A stretch of DNA of 64,000 bases from Parabacteroides sp900760525. Lineage in GTDB: Bacteria > Bacteroidota > Bacteroidia > Bacteroidales > Tannerellaceae. Shown piece by piece: positions 43,819-52,995 of this stretch. How positions within the stretch are numbered: position 1 is the first letter of the stretch; every line of letters begins with the position of its first letter. Position numbers and translations under genes: made by a program. The DNA lies in assembly GCF_049860805.1 (NCBI RefSeq), contig NZ_CP187555.1, forward strand, positions 806,001-870,000, in the 5' to 3' direction. A model generated the notes under the pieces. It worked only from the letters and a program-made list of their open reading frames with translations. It was not told where the DNA came from and made no database searches.

Positions 43819-46164
43819 GTGGCTTCAAAGATAACAAAAGGTATTATAATTTCGTTCTGGGTACTGTTTGCCATAGCAGTAGGTGCTGTAGTTTTATTGT
43901 TTTCAGCAATAGCCAAAGGCTCGATAGGCTATATGCCGCCGGTTGAACAGCTTGAAAATCCGATTGACAAATATGCTTCACAGGTGATATCAGCAGATGG
44001 AAAGACACTTGCCACCTACGCCCATAGCCAGGATAATCGTATTTTTGTCAACTATAACGACCTCTCGCCGGATTTGGTGAAGGCATTGATTGCAACCGAG
44101 GATGTCCGTTTTGCGGAGCATAGCGGTATCGATGCGCAAGGTTTGTTCCGGGCGGTTGTGAAACGTGGAATCCTGATGCAGAAAAGTGGTGGCGGCGGTA
44201 GTACCATTACGCAGCAGCTGGCTAAACAGCTTTTTTCACCGAATGCGGACAATGTGATGGAGCGTCTGTTCCAGAAGCCGATCGAATGGGTGATTGCCGT
44301 TCAGTTGGAACGCTTCTATACGAAGGAAGAGATCATCAATATGTATCTGAACAAGTTCGACTTCCTTTATAATGCTGTAGGTATTCAATCGGCTGCCCGC
44401 GTTTATTTCGGGAAAACGCCCAAGACATTGAAGATCGAGGAAGCGGCAACATTGGTCGGGATGTGTAAGAATCCTTCTTATTTTAATCCTGTGCGTCATA
44501 ATGAACGGACACGCGGACGCCGGAACACGGTTTTGGAGCAGATGCAGAAAGCCGGCTATATTACGCCCGCCGAATGCGATTCTCTGAAAAAGTTGCCTCT
44601 TACCGTGCATTTCAACCGTATGGACCATAAAGACGGTCTGGCCCCTTATTTCCGTGAGTTCCTGCGCCTGACATTGACGGCGAAGAAGCCGGAACGCAAA
44701 AATTACCGGGGATGGCAGATGCAACAGTTTAAAGAAGATTCGCTTGCCTGGGAAACAAACCCGATGTACGGCTGGTGTAATAAGAATAAGAAGCCTGACG
44801 GTGAGTTTTATAACTTGTACACGGACGGGTTGAAAATTTATACAACGATCGATTCCCGTATGCAGAAATATGCCGAAGATGCTGTCCGTGAACATATCGG
44901 GGAGTATTTGCAGCCTGCTTTCTTCAAAGAGAAGAAGGGAAAGAGCTATGCACCGTTCTCACGTGATTTGCGCCAGGGTGAAGTAGATACGATTTTCATG
45001 CGTGCGATGCATCAGACAGACCGTTATCGTGCGATGAAAAAAGGGGGAGCAAGTGAAAAAGAGATCAAGGCGGCTTTTAACGAGCCTGTCGAAATGCGTG
45101 TATTCAGTTGGAACGGAGCGATCGATACGATCATGTCGCCGATGGATTCGATCCGTTATCATAAGAGTTTCCTGCGTACCGGATTTATGTCGATGGACCC
45201 GCGTACCGGCCATGTAAAGGCTTATGTGGGAGGTATCGATTATAATGATTTTCAGTATGACATGGTCAATGGCGGACGTCGCCAGATCGGTTCTACTATC
45301 AAGCCGTTCCTTTATTCGTTGGCAATGATCGAGGGTATCAGCCCTTGCGACGAGATGTTGCATGTGCAACAACGGTTGACCGACGAGAATGGCCGGCTTT
45401 GGGAACCTCGCAATGCGAATAAGAAGCTTGTTGGCGAGATGGTTTCCGTCCAGTGGGGGTTGCAGAATTCGGACAACTGGGTGACTGCCTGGTTGATGAG
45501 CCAGTTGTCTCCGTATACCTTCGTCCGCCTGTTGCATTCGTTTGGTTTGAAGAACGAGATGGATCCGGTGATTTCGATTTGCCTGGGTACTCCGGATGTG
45601 TCGGTGGGCGAAATGGTAAGCGGTTATACGACTTTTGCCAATAAGGGGATCCGTGTCGAACCGTTGTATGTGACCCGCATAGAAGATATGTCCGGAAATA
45701 CGATTGCCAACTTCAACCCGCAGATGAGTGAGGTGCTGACGGAAGATGCTTCCTATAAAATGCTCCATATGCTGAAAAATGTAATAGACGGCGGTACCGG
45801 TAGCCGTGTCCGCTTCCGCTATGGCATCAAAGCGCCGATGGGTGGAAAGACCGGAACGACACAGAATAACTCCGATGGCTGGTTTATGGGCTTTACGCCG
45901 AGTTTGGTATCCGGTGTCTGGGTTGGAGGTGAAGACCGCTCCATTCACTTCGACCGGATGTCGGAAGGGCAAGGCGCCAGCATGGCTTTGCCGATTTATG
46001 GGCTTTATATGCAGAAAGTCTATGCCGACAAAACATTAGGCTATTCGCAGGAAGAAGATTTCGAGATCCCCGAACAATATCAAAATCCGTGTAAGATGAC
46101 CACCGAAGAGGAACGGAAGCAAACACCGACAGACGTGGGTGGCATCGATAAGATGTTTGAATAA
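43819..46164 (+). CDS. Bifunctional penicillin-binding protein 1A
   Basis: 781 residues, starting with GTG. One N-terminal membrane helix (about 7-31). GT51 glycosyltransferase domain with catalytic Glu94 in ATEDVRFAEHSGID and the block GGSTITQQLAKQLF. Transpeptidase domain with Ser492 in GSTIKPF (SxxK), SDN in QNSDNWV and KTG in Lys677-TGTT. Polymerises and crosslinks peptidoglycan in the periplasm. Single gene between the exporter and the glycerol operon, closed by a strong terminator. Confidence 0.95.
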   Translation: MASKITKGIIISFWVLFAIAVGAVVLLFSAIAKGSIGYMPPVEQLENPIDKYASQVISADGKTLATYAHSQDNRIFVNYNDLSPDLVKALIATEDVRFAEHSGIDAQGLFRAVVKRGILMQKSGGGGSTITQQLAKQLFSPNADNVMERLFQKPIEWVIAVQLERFYTKEEIINMYLNKFDFLYNAVGIQSAARVYFGKTPKTLKIEEAATLVGMCKNPSYFNPVRHNERTRGRRNTVLEQMQKAGYITPAECDSLKKLPLTVHFNRMDHKDGLAPYFREFLRLTLTAKKPERKNYRGWQMQQFKEDSLAWETNPMYGWCNKNKKPDGEFYNLYTDGLKIYTTIDSRMQKYAEDAVREHIGEYLQPAFFKEKKGKSYAPFSRDLRQGEVDTIFMRAMHQTDRYRAMKKGGASEKEIKAAFNEPVEMRVFSWNGAIDTIMSPMDSIRYHKSFLRTGFMSMDPRTGHVKAYVGGIDYNDFQYDMVNGGRRQIGSTIKPFLYSLAMIEGISPCDEMLHVQQRLTDENGRLWEPRNANKKLVGEMVSVQWGLQNSDNWVTAWLMSQLSPYTFVRLLHSFGLKNEMDPVISICLGTPDVSVGEMVSGYTTFANKGIRVEPLYVTRIEDMSGNTIANFNPQMSEVLTEDASYKMLHMLKNVIDGGTGSRVRFRYGIKAPMGGKTGTTQNNSDGWFMGFTPSLVSGVWVGGEDRSIHFDRMSEGQGASMALPIYGLYMQKVYADKTLGYSQEEDFEIPEQYQNPCKMTTEEERKQTPTDVGGIDKMFE

Positions 46165-46195
46165 AAGACAGATTTGTTTTTGAGTGCAACTAAAG

Positions 46196-46242
46196 TGCAT
46201 AGTTATGAAATTCATCTTTCATAACTATGCATTTCTTTTTTC
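46196..46242 (+). terminator. Strong terminator after the PBP1A gene
   Basis: Perfect 15-bp stem TGCATAGTTATGAAA / TTTCATAACTATGCA (46196-46210, 46217-46231) with a 6-nt loop and a T-rich tail. Confidence 0.9.
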
Positions 46243-46296
46243 ATCCCCATGCGTTTCTTTTTCATGACGGTGGAACCATAATTGGAATTTATTTGT

Positions 46297-46304
46297 TAGA
46301 TTTG
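46297..46304 (+). promoter_or_regulatory. -7 element of the glycerol operon
   Basis: TAGATTTG fits TAnnTTTG, 17 bp before the first ATG of the glycerol-3-phosphate dehydrogenase gene. Confidence 0.5.
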
Positions 46305-46320
46305 TAAGTGTTAACTTTTA

Positions 46321-47895
46321 ATGACGCGGGATATGAAACGGGAATCTATTATTTCTCAATTGTATGACAAAGACAAGATCTTTGATTTTGTCGTGATTGG
46401 CGGCGGTGCTACCGGTCTGGGTGTAGCACTCGATGCTGCGACCCGCGGGTACAGTGTGGCTTTGTTTGAACGCTCGGACTTTACGAAGGGAACTTCCAGC
46501 CGGAGTACGAAACTGGTGCATGGTGGTGTCCGCTATCTGGCACAAGGCGATATCGCTTTGGTTCGTGAAGCGCTTCGTGAACGGGGGTTGCTCCGGCATA
46601 ATGCGCCACATTTGGTGAAAGACCAACTTTTCCTAATCCCTTGCTACCGTTGGTGGGAGGGGCCTTTTTACACAATCGGATTGGTTCTTTATGACCTGAT
46701 GGCGCGTGGCCTCAGTTTGGGAAGGTCTGTCTGTATCGGTCCTAAACGGGCGATCCGGACAATACCGATGCTTCGCCGGGAAGGAATGACGGCAGGTGTG
46801 CTTTACCATGACGGACAGTTTGACGATTCGCGCCTGGCCATTAACCTCGTCCGTACGGCGGTCGATGCCGGTGCATGTGTCTTGAATTATATGAATGTAA
46901 TCTCTTTACTGAAAGAAGAAGGCAAGATATCCGGCGTGCAGGTTCGTGACGAAGAAACGGGTGCGGTCTGTTCCATACAGGCCCGTTCCGTGATTAACGC
47001 GACAGGTGTTTTTGCCGATGATATCCTGCAAATGGACAAGCCGGGTAATCGTCCGACCGTGCGTCCCAGCCAGGGAGTGCATTTGATTCTGGATGCTTCT
47101 TTCCTGAAAAGCGATTGTGCGGTGATGATCCCGAAGACATCCGATGGTCGCGTACTCTTTGCCGTCCCCTGGCATAATAAAGTGGTGGTCGGTACGACCG
47201 ATACATTGATGGAAAGTGCCGACACAGAACCGGTTGCTCTCGAACGGGAAATACGATTTATACTCGATACCGCCGGAAAGTATCTGACACGGGCTCCCGA
47301 GCGGAGCGATGTCCTCTCTGTATTTGCGGGCCTCCGTCCGCTTGCCGCTCCCCGCAATGAAGGTAAGAAAACAAAGGAGATATCCCGGAGCCACAAACTG
47401 ATTCGGGAGAAATCCGGTTTGATAACGATTATCGGAGGGAAATGGACAACATACAGGAAGATGGCACAGGACACATTGGACTATGCGATCCGTTATATGC
47501 ATATCCCGACACGGGAGTGCGTGACGGAGCATTACCCTGTTCATGGTTCCCGTCCGAATCCTGATTTTTCCGATCCGTTGTATGTCTACGGAACGGATGC
47601 GGATGAGATACGGGCTTTGACGGTTTCTTTACCGGAGATGTCCGAAAGGCTGCATCCCCAATATGCTTTTACTAAAGGAGAGGTTACCTGGATCGTCCGG
47701 AACGAAATGGCACGGACGCTGGAGGATGTTTTGGCGCGCCGGTTGCGTATACTTTTTATGGATGCGCGTGCTGCCGTGCAAATGGCTCCGGCCGTAGTCG
47801 CTATCCTGGCAAAGGAACGGGGAAAGGATGGAGCGTGGCAGGCTGCCCAGCTAAATGACTTCAACCGGGTAGCTTCTAATTATATGTTGAATTGA
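46321..47895 (+). CDS. glpD: Glycerol-3-phosphate dehydrogenase, FAD-dependent
   Basis: 524 residues. Oxidises sn-glycerol 3-phosphate to dihydroxyacetone phosphate, passing electrons to quinone. FAD motif VVIGGGATGLGVALDAATRGY near 22-42, written here as GGGATGLGVA, and the family blocks GTSSRSTKLVHGGVRYL and GGKWTTYRKMAQD are present in shorter pieces. A second ATG four codons in (46333) may be the real start, since the promoter -7 box is only 17 bp before the first. Followed after 21 bp by glpK. Peripheral inner-membrane enzyme by family. First gene of a five-gene run. Confidence 0.95.
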   Translation: MTRDMKRESIISQLYDKDKIFDFVVIGGGATGLGVALDAATRGYSVALFERSDFTKGTSSRSTKLVHGGVRYLAQGDIALVREALRERGLLRHNAPHLVKDQLFLIPCYRWWEGPFYTIGLVLYDLMARGLSLGRSVCIGPKRAIRTIPMLRREGMTAGVLYHDGQFDDSRLAINLVRTAVDAGACVLNYMNVISLLKEEGKISGVQVRDEETGAVCSIQARSVINATGVFADDILQMDKPGNRPTVRPSQGVHLILDASFLKSDCAVMIPKTSDGRVLFAVPWHNKVVVGTTDTLMESADTEPVALEREIRFILDTAGKYLTRAPERSDVLSVFAGLRPLAAPRNEGKKTKEISRSHKLIREKSGLITIIGGKWTTYRKMAQDTLDYAIRYMHIPTRECVTEHYPVHGSRPNPDFSDPLYVYGTDADEIRALTVSLPEMSERLHPQYAFTKGEVTWIVRNEMARTLEDVLARRLRILFMDARAAVQMAPAVVAILAKERGKDGAWQAAQLNDFNRVASNYMLN

Positions 47896-47916
47896 TAACC
47901 TAATGAAACGAAAGAT

Positions 47917-49419
47917 ATGAATTTCAGAAATAAATATGTGCTGGCTATCGACCAGGGTACGACATCTTCGAGAGCCATCCTTTTCAGCCATCAGGGGAAT
48001 ATCATTACACTGGCGCAGAAAACATTCCAGCAGTATTTTCCTAAACCCGGCTGGGTGGAACATGATCCGAACGAGATTTGGTATACACAGTCGTCTGCCA
48101 TCAAGGAAGCTATGGCTAAAGCGGATGTGACGGATGCGCATATCGCCTGTATCGGTATTGCCAACCAGCGCGAAACGACGATTATATGGGACCGGGAAAC
48201 CGGCTTTCCGGTCTATAACGCCATTGTCTGGCAGGACAGACGGACGGCAAACTATTGCGAAGAACTGAAAGCAAAAGGATATGCCTCTCTGATCCAACAA
48301 AAAACAGGGTTGGTGATCGATGCATATTTTTCAGCCACGAAGATCCGTTGGATTCTGGATCATGTGAAGGGTGTCCGGGACCGCGCCGAACGGGGAGAAC
48401 TTTGTTTCGGCACGGTTGATTCCTGGCTGGTCTGGAAACTGACTCGCGGGACGGAATTTATTACGGATATTACAAATGCTTCCCGTACGATGCTGTTCAA
48501 TATCCATACGCAGGAATGGGATAAGGAACTGCTCGATCTTTTTCAGATCCCAGCATCCATGATGCCGGAAGTGAAAAGCAGTAGCGAGGTGTATTGCGAA
48601 ACCTCTTCTCCCATATTTAAGACCGGCATCCCTGTTTCGGGAATGGCGGGTGACCAGCAAGCCGCCCTGTTCGGACAACTGTGTACGGATATCGGCATGA
48701 TCAAAACGACCTACGGGACGGGTTGCTTCATGATCCTGAATACCGGGAGCAAACCCGTTTTGTCTCAAAATAACCTGTTGACGACGATTGCCTGGAAGTT
48801 GGACGGGAAAGTAACGTATGCGCTGGAAGGCAGTGTCTTTGTCGGTGGAGCGGTCGTTCAATGGTTGCGTGATGAGTTAGGGCTGATAAAGAGTGCAGCT
48901 ATCACGGAACAGTTGGCCAATTCCGTGCCGGATAATGGCGGTGTCTATTTTGTCCCGGCATTGACCGGGTTGGGAGCCCCCTACTGGGACCAGTATGCCC
49001 GTGGCGCCATTATTGGGATCACACGCGGAACGAGTGCCGCCCATTTGACCCGTGCCGCCCTGGAAGGCATTTGTTACCAGGTCTATGATGTCTTGATGGC
49101 AATGGAAAACGATATACATGCCAAGCCGAAGGAAATCCGTGTGGATGGCGGGGCGATTGCCAATAATTTCCTGATGCAGTTCCAGGCGGATATCTGCCGT
49201 TGTCCGGTAGTCCGTCCGCGTGTCCTCGAAACAACGGCTTTGGGTGCCGCCTATTTGGCGGGGCTGGCGATCGGTTACTGGAAAGATGTGGACGAACTGA
49301 AAGACCAGTGGTCCTTGGATAATATCTTTAGTGCCGAAATGCATGAAGAGACGGCCGAGGCCTTGCTAACCGAATGGCATAAAGCGGTCGGAAGAAGTTT
49401 GAACTGGGCGGCGGAATAA
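47917..49419 (+). CDS. glpK: Glycerol kinase
   Basis: 500 residues, FGGY family. Phosphorylates glycerol with ATP. N-terminal phosphate loop AIDQGTTSSRAILF and the FGGY signatures around VWQDRRT and DGGAIANNFLMQFQAD are intact. Length and start agree with other GlpK. Gap 21 bp from glpD and 23 bp to glpF, so it forms the standard uptake set glpDKF. Cytoplasmic. Confidence 0.97.
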   Translation: MNFRNKYVLAIDQGTTSSRAILFSHQGNIITLAQKTFQQYFPKPGWVEHDPNEIWYTQSSAIKEAMAKADVTDAHIACIGIANQRETTIIWDRETGFPVYNAIVWQDRRTANYCEELKAKGYASLIQQKTGLVIDAYFSATKIRWILDHVKGVRDRAERGELCFGTVDSWLVWKLTRGTEFITDITNASRTMLFNIHTQEWDKELLDLFQIPASMMPEVKSSSEVYCETSSPIFKTGIPVSGMAGDQQAALFGQLCTDIGMIKTTYGTGCFMILNTGSKPVLSQNNLLTTIAWKLDGKVTYALEGSVFVGGAVVQWLRDELGLIKSAAITEQLANSVPDNGGVYFVPALTGLGAPYWDQYARGAIIGITRGTSAAHLTRAALEGICYQVYDVLMAMENDIHAKPKEIRVDGGAIANNFLMQFQADICRCPVVRPRVLETTALGAAYLAGLAIGYWKDVDELKDQWSLDNIFSAEMHEETAEALLTEWHKAVGRSLNWAAE

Positions 49420-49442
49420 TCAACAATCATAAATCTAATATC

Positions 49443-50180
49443 ATGACTCCATTTGTAGCGGAATTTTTAGGAACCATGCTTCTGATCCTGATGGGAGGAG
49501 GCGTTGTGGCAAATGTATGCCTGAGTAAGACAAAAGGGCATGGTGCCGGCTGGATGGCTATTACGACAGCCTGGGCTTTGGGCGTGTTTATCGGAGTGGT
49601 GGTGGCCGGACCGTATAGCGGGGCGCATCTGAATCCGGCTGTTTCTATCGGGTTGGCCATCGGGGGTACTTTTCCTTGGTGCGACGTCTGTCAATATATC
49701 ATTGCTCAAATGTTAGGAGCTGCTTTAGGAGCGCTTTTAGTGTGGCTTGTTTATAAAGACCATTTTGAGGCGACGGATGATCCGGACACGATGTTGGGCG
49801 TGTTTTGTACCAGCCCGGCAATAAAGAGTCCGGTTATTAATTTCCTGACGGAGGCGATCGGTACGTTTGCTTTGATGTTTGTCGTGTTCTATATCACCGG
49901 AGGCGAGCTTTCTTTGAAAGACAGCAACAGCACGTTACCGATCGGGTTGGGCTCCGTAGGGGCATTGCCGGTGGCGTTTACGGTCTGGGTGATCGGGTTG
50001 TCGCTGGGTGGTCCGACAGGCTATGCGATTAATCCGGCGCGTGACCTGGCTCCCCGTTGCATACACGCGCTTTTGCCGATAAAAGGAAAAGGCGGGAGCC
50101 AGTGGGGATATGCCTGGATTCCGGTCTTAGGGCCGATAGCCGGGGCAGCCGTAGCCGCTATGTTGTATTATATTCTATAA
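49443..50180 (+). CDS. glpF: Glycerol facilitator (aquaglyceroporin)
   Basis: 245 residues, MIP family with six membrane helices. Two NPA boxes: Asn64-Pro-Ala in AHLNPAVS and Asn197-Pro-Ala-Arg-Asp in AINPARDLAPR. The Asp after NPAR is the mark of glycerol-conducting members rather than water-only channels. Inner membrane. Only 9 bp separate it from the next gene. Confidence 0.96.
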   Translation: MTPFVAEFLGTMLLILMGGGVVANVCLSKTKGHGAGWMAITTAWALGVFIGVVVAGPYSGAHLNPAVSIGLAIGGTFPWCDVCQYIIAQMLGAALGALLVWLVYKDHFEATDDPDTMLGVFCTSPAIKSPVINFLTEAIGTFALMFVVFYITGGELSLKDSNSTLPIGLGSVGALPVAFTVWVIGLSLGGPTGYAINPARDLAPRCIHALLPIKGKGGSQWGYAWIPVLGPIAGAAVAAMLYYIL

Positions 50181-50189
50181 TTATATACC

Positions 50190-52988
50190 ATGAATTTACG
50201 AAATAAAGTCTCTGTTCTTCTATTCTCTTTTGTAACGATTCCATTGTTTGCACAAACACCGCAACAGGAATTGGAACGGCTTCAACAAAATTATATCCGC
50301 TCTTTTATATCGAATGACGACCGGACGGCCTCGTTGGTGGAACTCTTGTCCGGCATACAGCCCGAGACGGAGATTTCCGACCAGGTCGTTGTGGAACTTC
50401 ACCAGCGTTATCCTTTCAACGTGGAAAAGATAACGGGATATATGGAGACGATTCGGGAAGACGGTTCCTGGCCGGATATTAACTATAACGACCGGAAACG
50501 TTCGGGCTGGTCTGACAAGGAACATGCCGACCGTGTGTTGGAACTTGCCAAATTGTACAGGGCCGAAGAGGGTGATTGCCATTGGGGACCGAAGCTCGAA
50601 TCCGTCATTCACCAGGCGTTGGGCTACTGGTTCAGGGAGAAACCGGTCTGTAAGAACTGGTGGTATAACCAAATCGGTATTCCCAAGACATTGGGCCCTG
50701 CTTTCCTCCTGATGAAAGAACAATTGAACCCAGAGGAAAAGGAGGCGGCCATCGAAGTGATGGAAAATGCCAAGTTCGGCATGACGGGGCAAAATAAGGT
50801 CTGGCTTGCCGGGAATGTGTTGATACGCGGACTGTTGCAGGACGACTTCGGATTGGTAAAAGCCGCTCGTGACACCATTGTCTCCGAGATTACGACCGGG
50901 ATGCAGGAGGGGATCAAAAGCGACTGGAGTTTTCACCAGCACGGCCCTCAGCAGCAATTCGGCAACTACGGATTGGCTTTCCTGACGGAGATGAGTTCCT
51001 ATTCCGGTCTGTTTGCGGGAACCGTTTTTGCACTGAACAAAGAGCAACAGAGCATTTTGAACTCTTTCCTTCTGAACGGCTACCGCTGGATTGTCTGGAA
51101 AGGATATATGGATGTCAATGCACTCGACCGGCAATTGTTTCATAGCGGACAGATCCATAAGGCGTTCAGTCTGGCTTTTGCCACGAATGCTCTGATGATG
51201 GGCAGCTCTGAAGAAGATATCCGGCAGATGAATGAATTCCTGCAAGATAACTATGCACCCGGAAGAAAAGGAAGCGCTTTCATCGGGCATAAACATTTCT
51301 GGGACTCCGACCAGACTGTCCATCGCTCTTCCTCCTGGATGGCCTCGGTCAAGATGGCTTCCGACCGGGTGATCGGCACGGAACTGGTGAACGAAGATAA
51401 CCTGAAAGGTTTTTATATGGGCGACGGCGCTCTTTACACCTACTGTCGTGGTGACGAGTATCTGAATATTTTCCCCTTCTGGGACTGGCGGAAGATTCCG
51501 GGCATTACCGCTTATGAGAGCGAAGCGCCCGTACCCGCCCCGAAGCATTACGGGGCGCATGTGCGGAATAAGACTTCCTTTGTCGGAGGTGTGACGGATG
51601 GCAAGACCGGGATGACGGCAATGGTCCTGGACCGGGATGGCCTTCAAGCGCATAAGTCCTGGGTTTTTACCCGTGATTATGTCCTTTGCCTGGGGGCCGG
51701 GATTCATTCGGACAGCACGTTGGCGGTTACGACTTCCATCGACCAGCGGGTGAAACAGGGCGATTTGCTCCGTTATGCCGGCGGTAACTGGTTGCCGGTA
51801 CAGGGAAACTATGTTTCTTCTCCGGAAAAACTACGTTTCTTTCATGACAACACAGGGTATATCCTGTTGCAACCCTCCGTATGTGTGGCTATTTCGGAAA
51901 AGCGCTCAGGGCGCTGGTGTGATTTTATGGGATCGTATGCTCCGAAAACGGTGGAAGGCGAGATTGTCGGCCTCTATCTCGATCATGGGAAAGAGGATAA
52001 CGCCGGTTACCAATATCTGGTTTTGCCTGCTTCTACCGCCGAAAAAACAGCTGCTTTCACGACGCAGGAGATCCAAGTGATCCGTAATGACAAACCGGTC
52101 CAGGCCGTTGCCGTCGGCGACTGTTTTTATGTGACGGCTTATGAGCCGCAGGTGCTGGACCTGCAAAAAGATTTACAGGTCGACATACAGACTCCGGGCA
52201 TTTATATGTTCCGTCCGCATAATGGCAATTGGTTGATTGAAGCTGCCGATCCGACCCATAAACAGCATTTCCTGTCGCTTAAAATGAACGGGCAGGATGT
52301 AAAGATCGTCTTTCCTCCCTGTCATGAACCGGGAAAAAGCATTTCCGTCCAACCGTTTATCAGTGCCCCTTTTGCCAACGGTATCAAAGTGGATGGTAAA
52401 CGTGACGATTGGAAAACCGCTCCGGCTGTAACAGGCCTGATCGCCCCCTGGGACGGGGCGGAGAAAGACAAGATCGCTTTTTACGCCTGCCATGATCAAA
52501 AGAACCTCTATTTTCTGTATGAGGTGTCCGATACTACTTTGGTCTATAATGACGAAAAGACGGAGGCCTCTGTCGGTAATGGCGACCGGATCGAATTTTT
52601 TATGAGCAAGGACCCGGAGATGAAGACGTATTATTGTGCAGAGATCGATCCGCAGGGAAAAGTGATGGATTATGAAGCGCATAACTACCGTAAGTTTGAT
52701 TTTAACTGGAACTTCAAGGATCTGAAGCTCGCAACCTCTGTCGGCAAAGATTCCTACCGCGTGGAAGGTTCCATCTCGTTGAAGTCCTTAAAAGAATTAG
52801 GTTTGATCTCTCCGGAAGGCAAAATCCGTATGGGTGTTTACCGGGCCGATTATTTCGATGATGCCGGTGACCGTGTGATCTGGTCGTCCTGGATCGTCCC
52901 TGATGCTGCCGAACCGGACTTCCATATCCCGTCTTCTTTGGGAATATTGAAACTGGAGAATTTCGTACCTTTGTCACAACTAAAATAA
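50190..52988 (+). CDS. Polysaccharide lyase family 8-like enzyme with C-terminal CBM9-like domain
   Basis: 932 residues. Signal peptide 1-22 (VTIPLFAQ). N-terminal alpha/alpha toroid (about 30-370) with the catalytic Asn in WWYNQIGIPKTLG and His in WSFHQHGPQQQFGNYG, then beta-sandwich lyase domains (about 380-720) starting MGDGALYTYCRGDEY. This is the layout of chondroitin/hyaluronan/xanthan lyases. A C-terminal domain (about 728-925, DGKRDDWKTAP) resembles CBM9-like sugar-binding modules, an unusual addition. Periplasmic or surface. It sits in the glycerol operon with 9-bp and 7-bp gaps, not in a SusC/SusD locus, so its substrate and reason for linkage are unknown. Confidence 0.85.
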   Translation: MNLRNKVSVLLFSFVTIPLFAQTPQQELERLQQNYIRSFISNDDRTASLVELLSGIQPETEISDQVVVELHQRYPFNVEKITGYMETIREDGSWPDINYNDRKRSGWSDKEHADRVLELAKLYRAEEGDCHWGPKLESVIHQALGYWFREKPVCKNWWYNQIGIPKTLGPAFLLMKEQLNPEEKEAAIEVMENAKFGMTGQNKVWLAGNVLIRGLLQDDFGLVKAARDTIVSEITTGMQEGIKSDWSFHQHGPQQQFGNYGLAFLTEMSSYSGLFAGTVFALNKEQQSILNSFLLNGYRWIVWKGYMDVNALDRQLFHSGQIHKAFSLAFATNALMMGSSEEDIRQMNEFLQDNYAPGRKGSAFIGHKHFWDSDQTVHRSSSWMASVKMASDRVIGTELVNEDNLKGFYMGDGALYTYCRGDEYLNIFPFWDWRKIPGITAYESEAPVPAPKHYGAHVRNKTSFVGGVTDGKTGMTAMVLDRDGLQAHKSWVFTRDYVLCLGAGIHSDSTLAVTTSIDQRVKQGDLLRYAGGNWLPVQGNYVSSPEKLRFFHDNTGYILLQPSVCVAISEKRSGRWCDFMGSYAPKTVEGEIVGLYLDHGKEDNAGYQYLVLPASTAEKTAAFTTQEIQVIRNDKPVQAVAVGDCFYVTAYEPQVLDLQKDLQVDIQTPGIYMFRPHNGNWLIEAADPTHKQHFLSLKMNGQDVKIVFPPCHEPGKSISVQPFISAPFANGIKVDGKRDDWKTAPAVTGLIAPWDGAEKDKIAFYACHDQKNLYFLYEVSDTTLVYNDEKTEASVGNGDRIEFFMSKDPEMKTYYCAEIDPQGKVMDYEAHNYRKFDFNWNFKDLKLATSVGKDSYRVEGSISLKSLKELGLISPEGKIRMGVYRADYFDDAGDRVIWSSWIVPDAAEPDFHIPSSLGILKLENFVPLSQLK

Positions 52989-52995
52989 AAGAGAT

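Noticed and set aside
50220..51707. 495-residue open frame on the minus strand
   Set aside because: Antisense to the PL8-like lyase gene, which has signal peptide and catalytic motifs.
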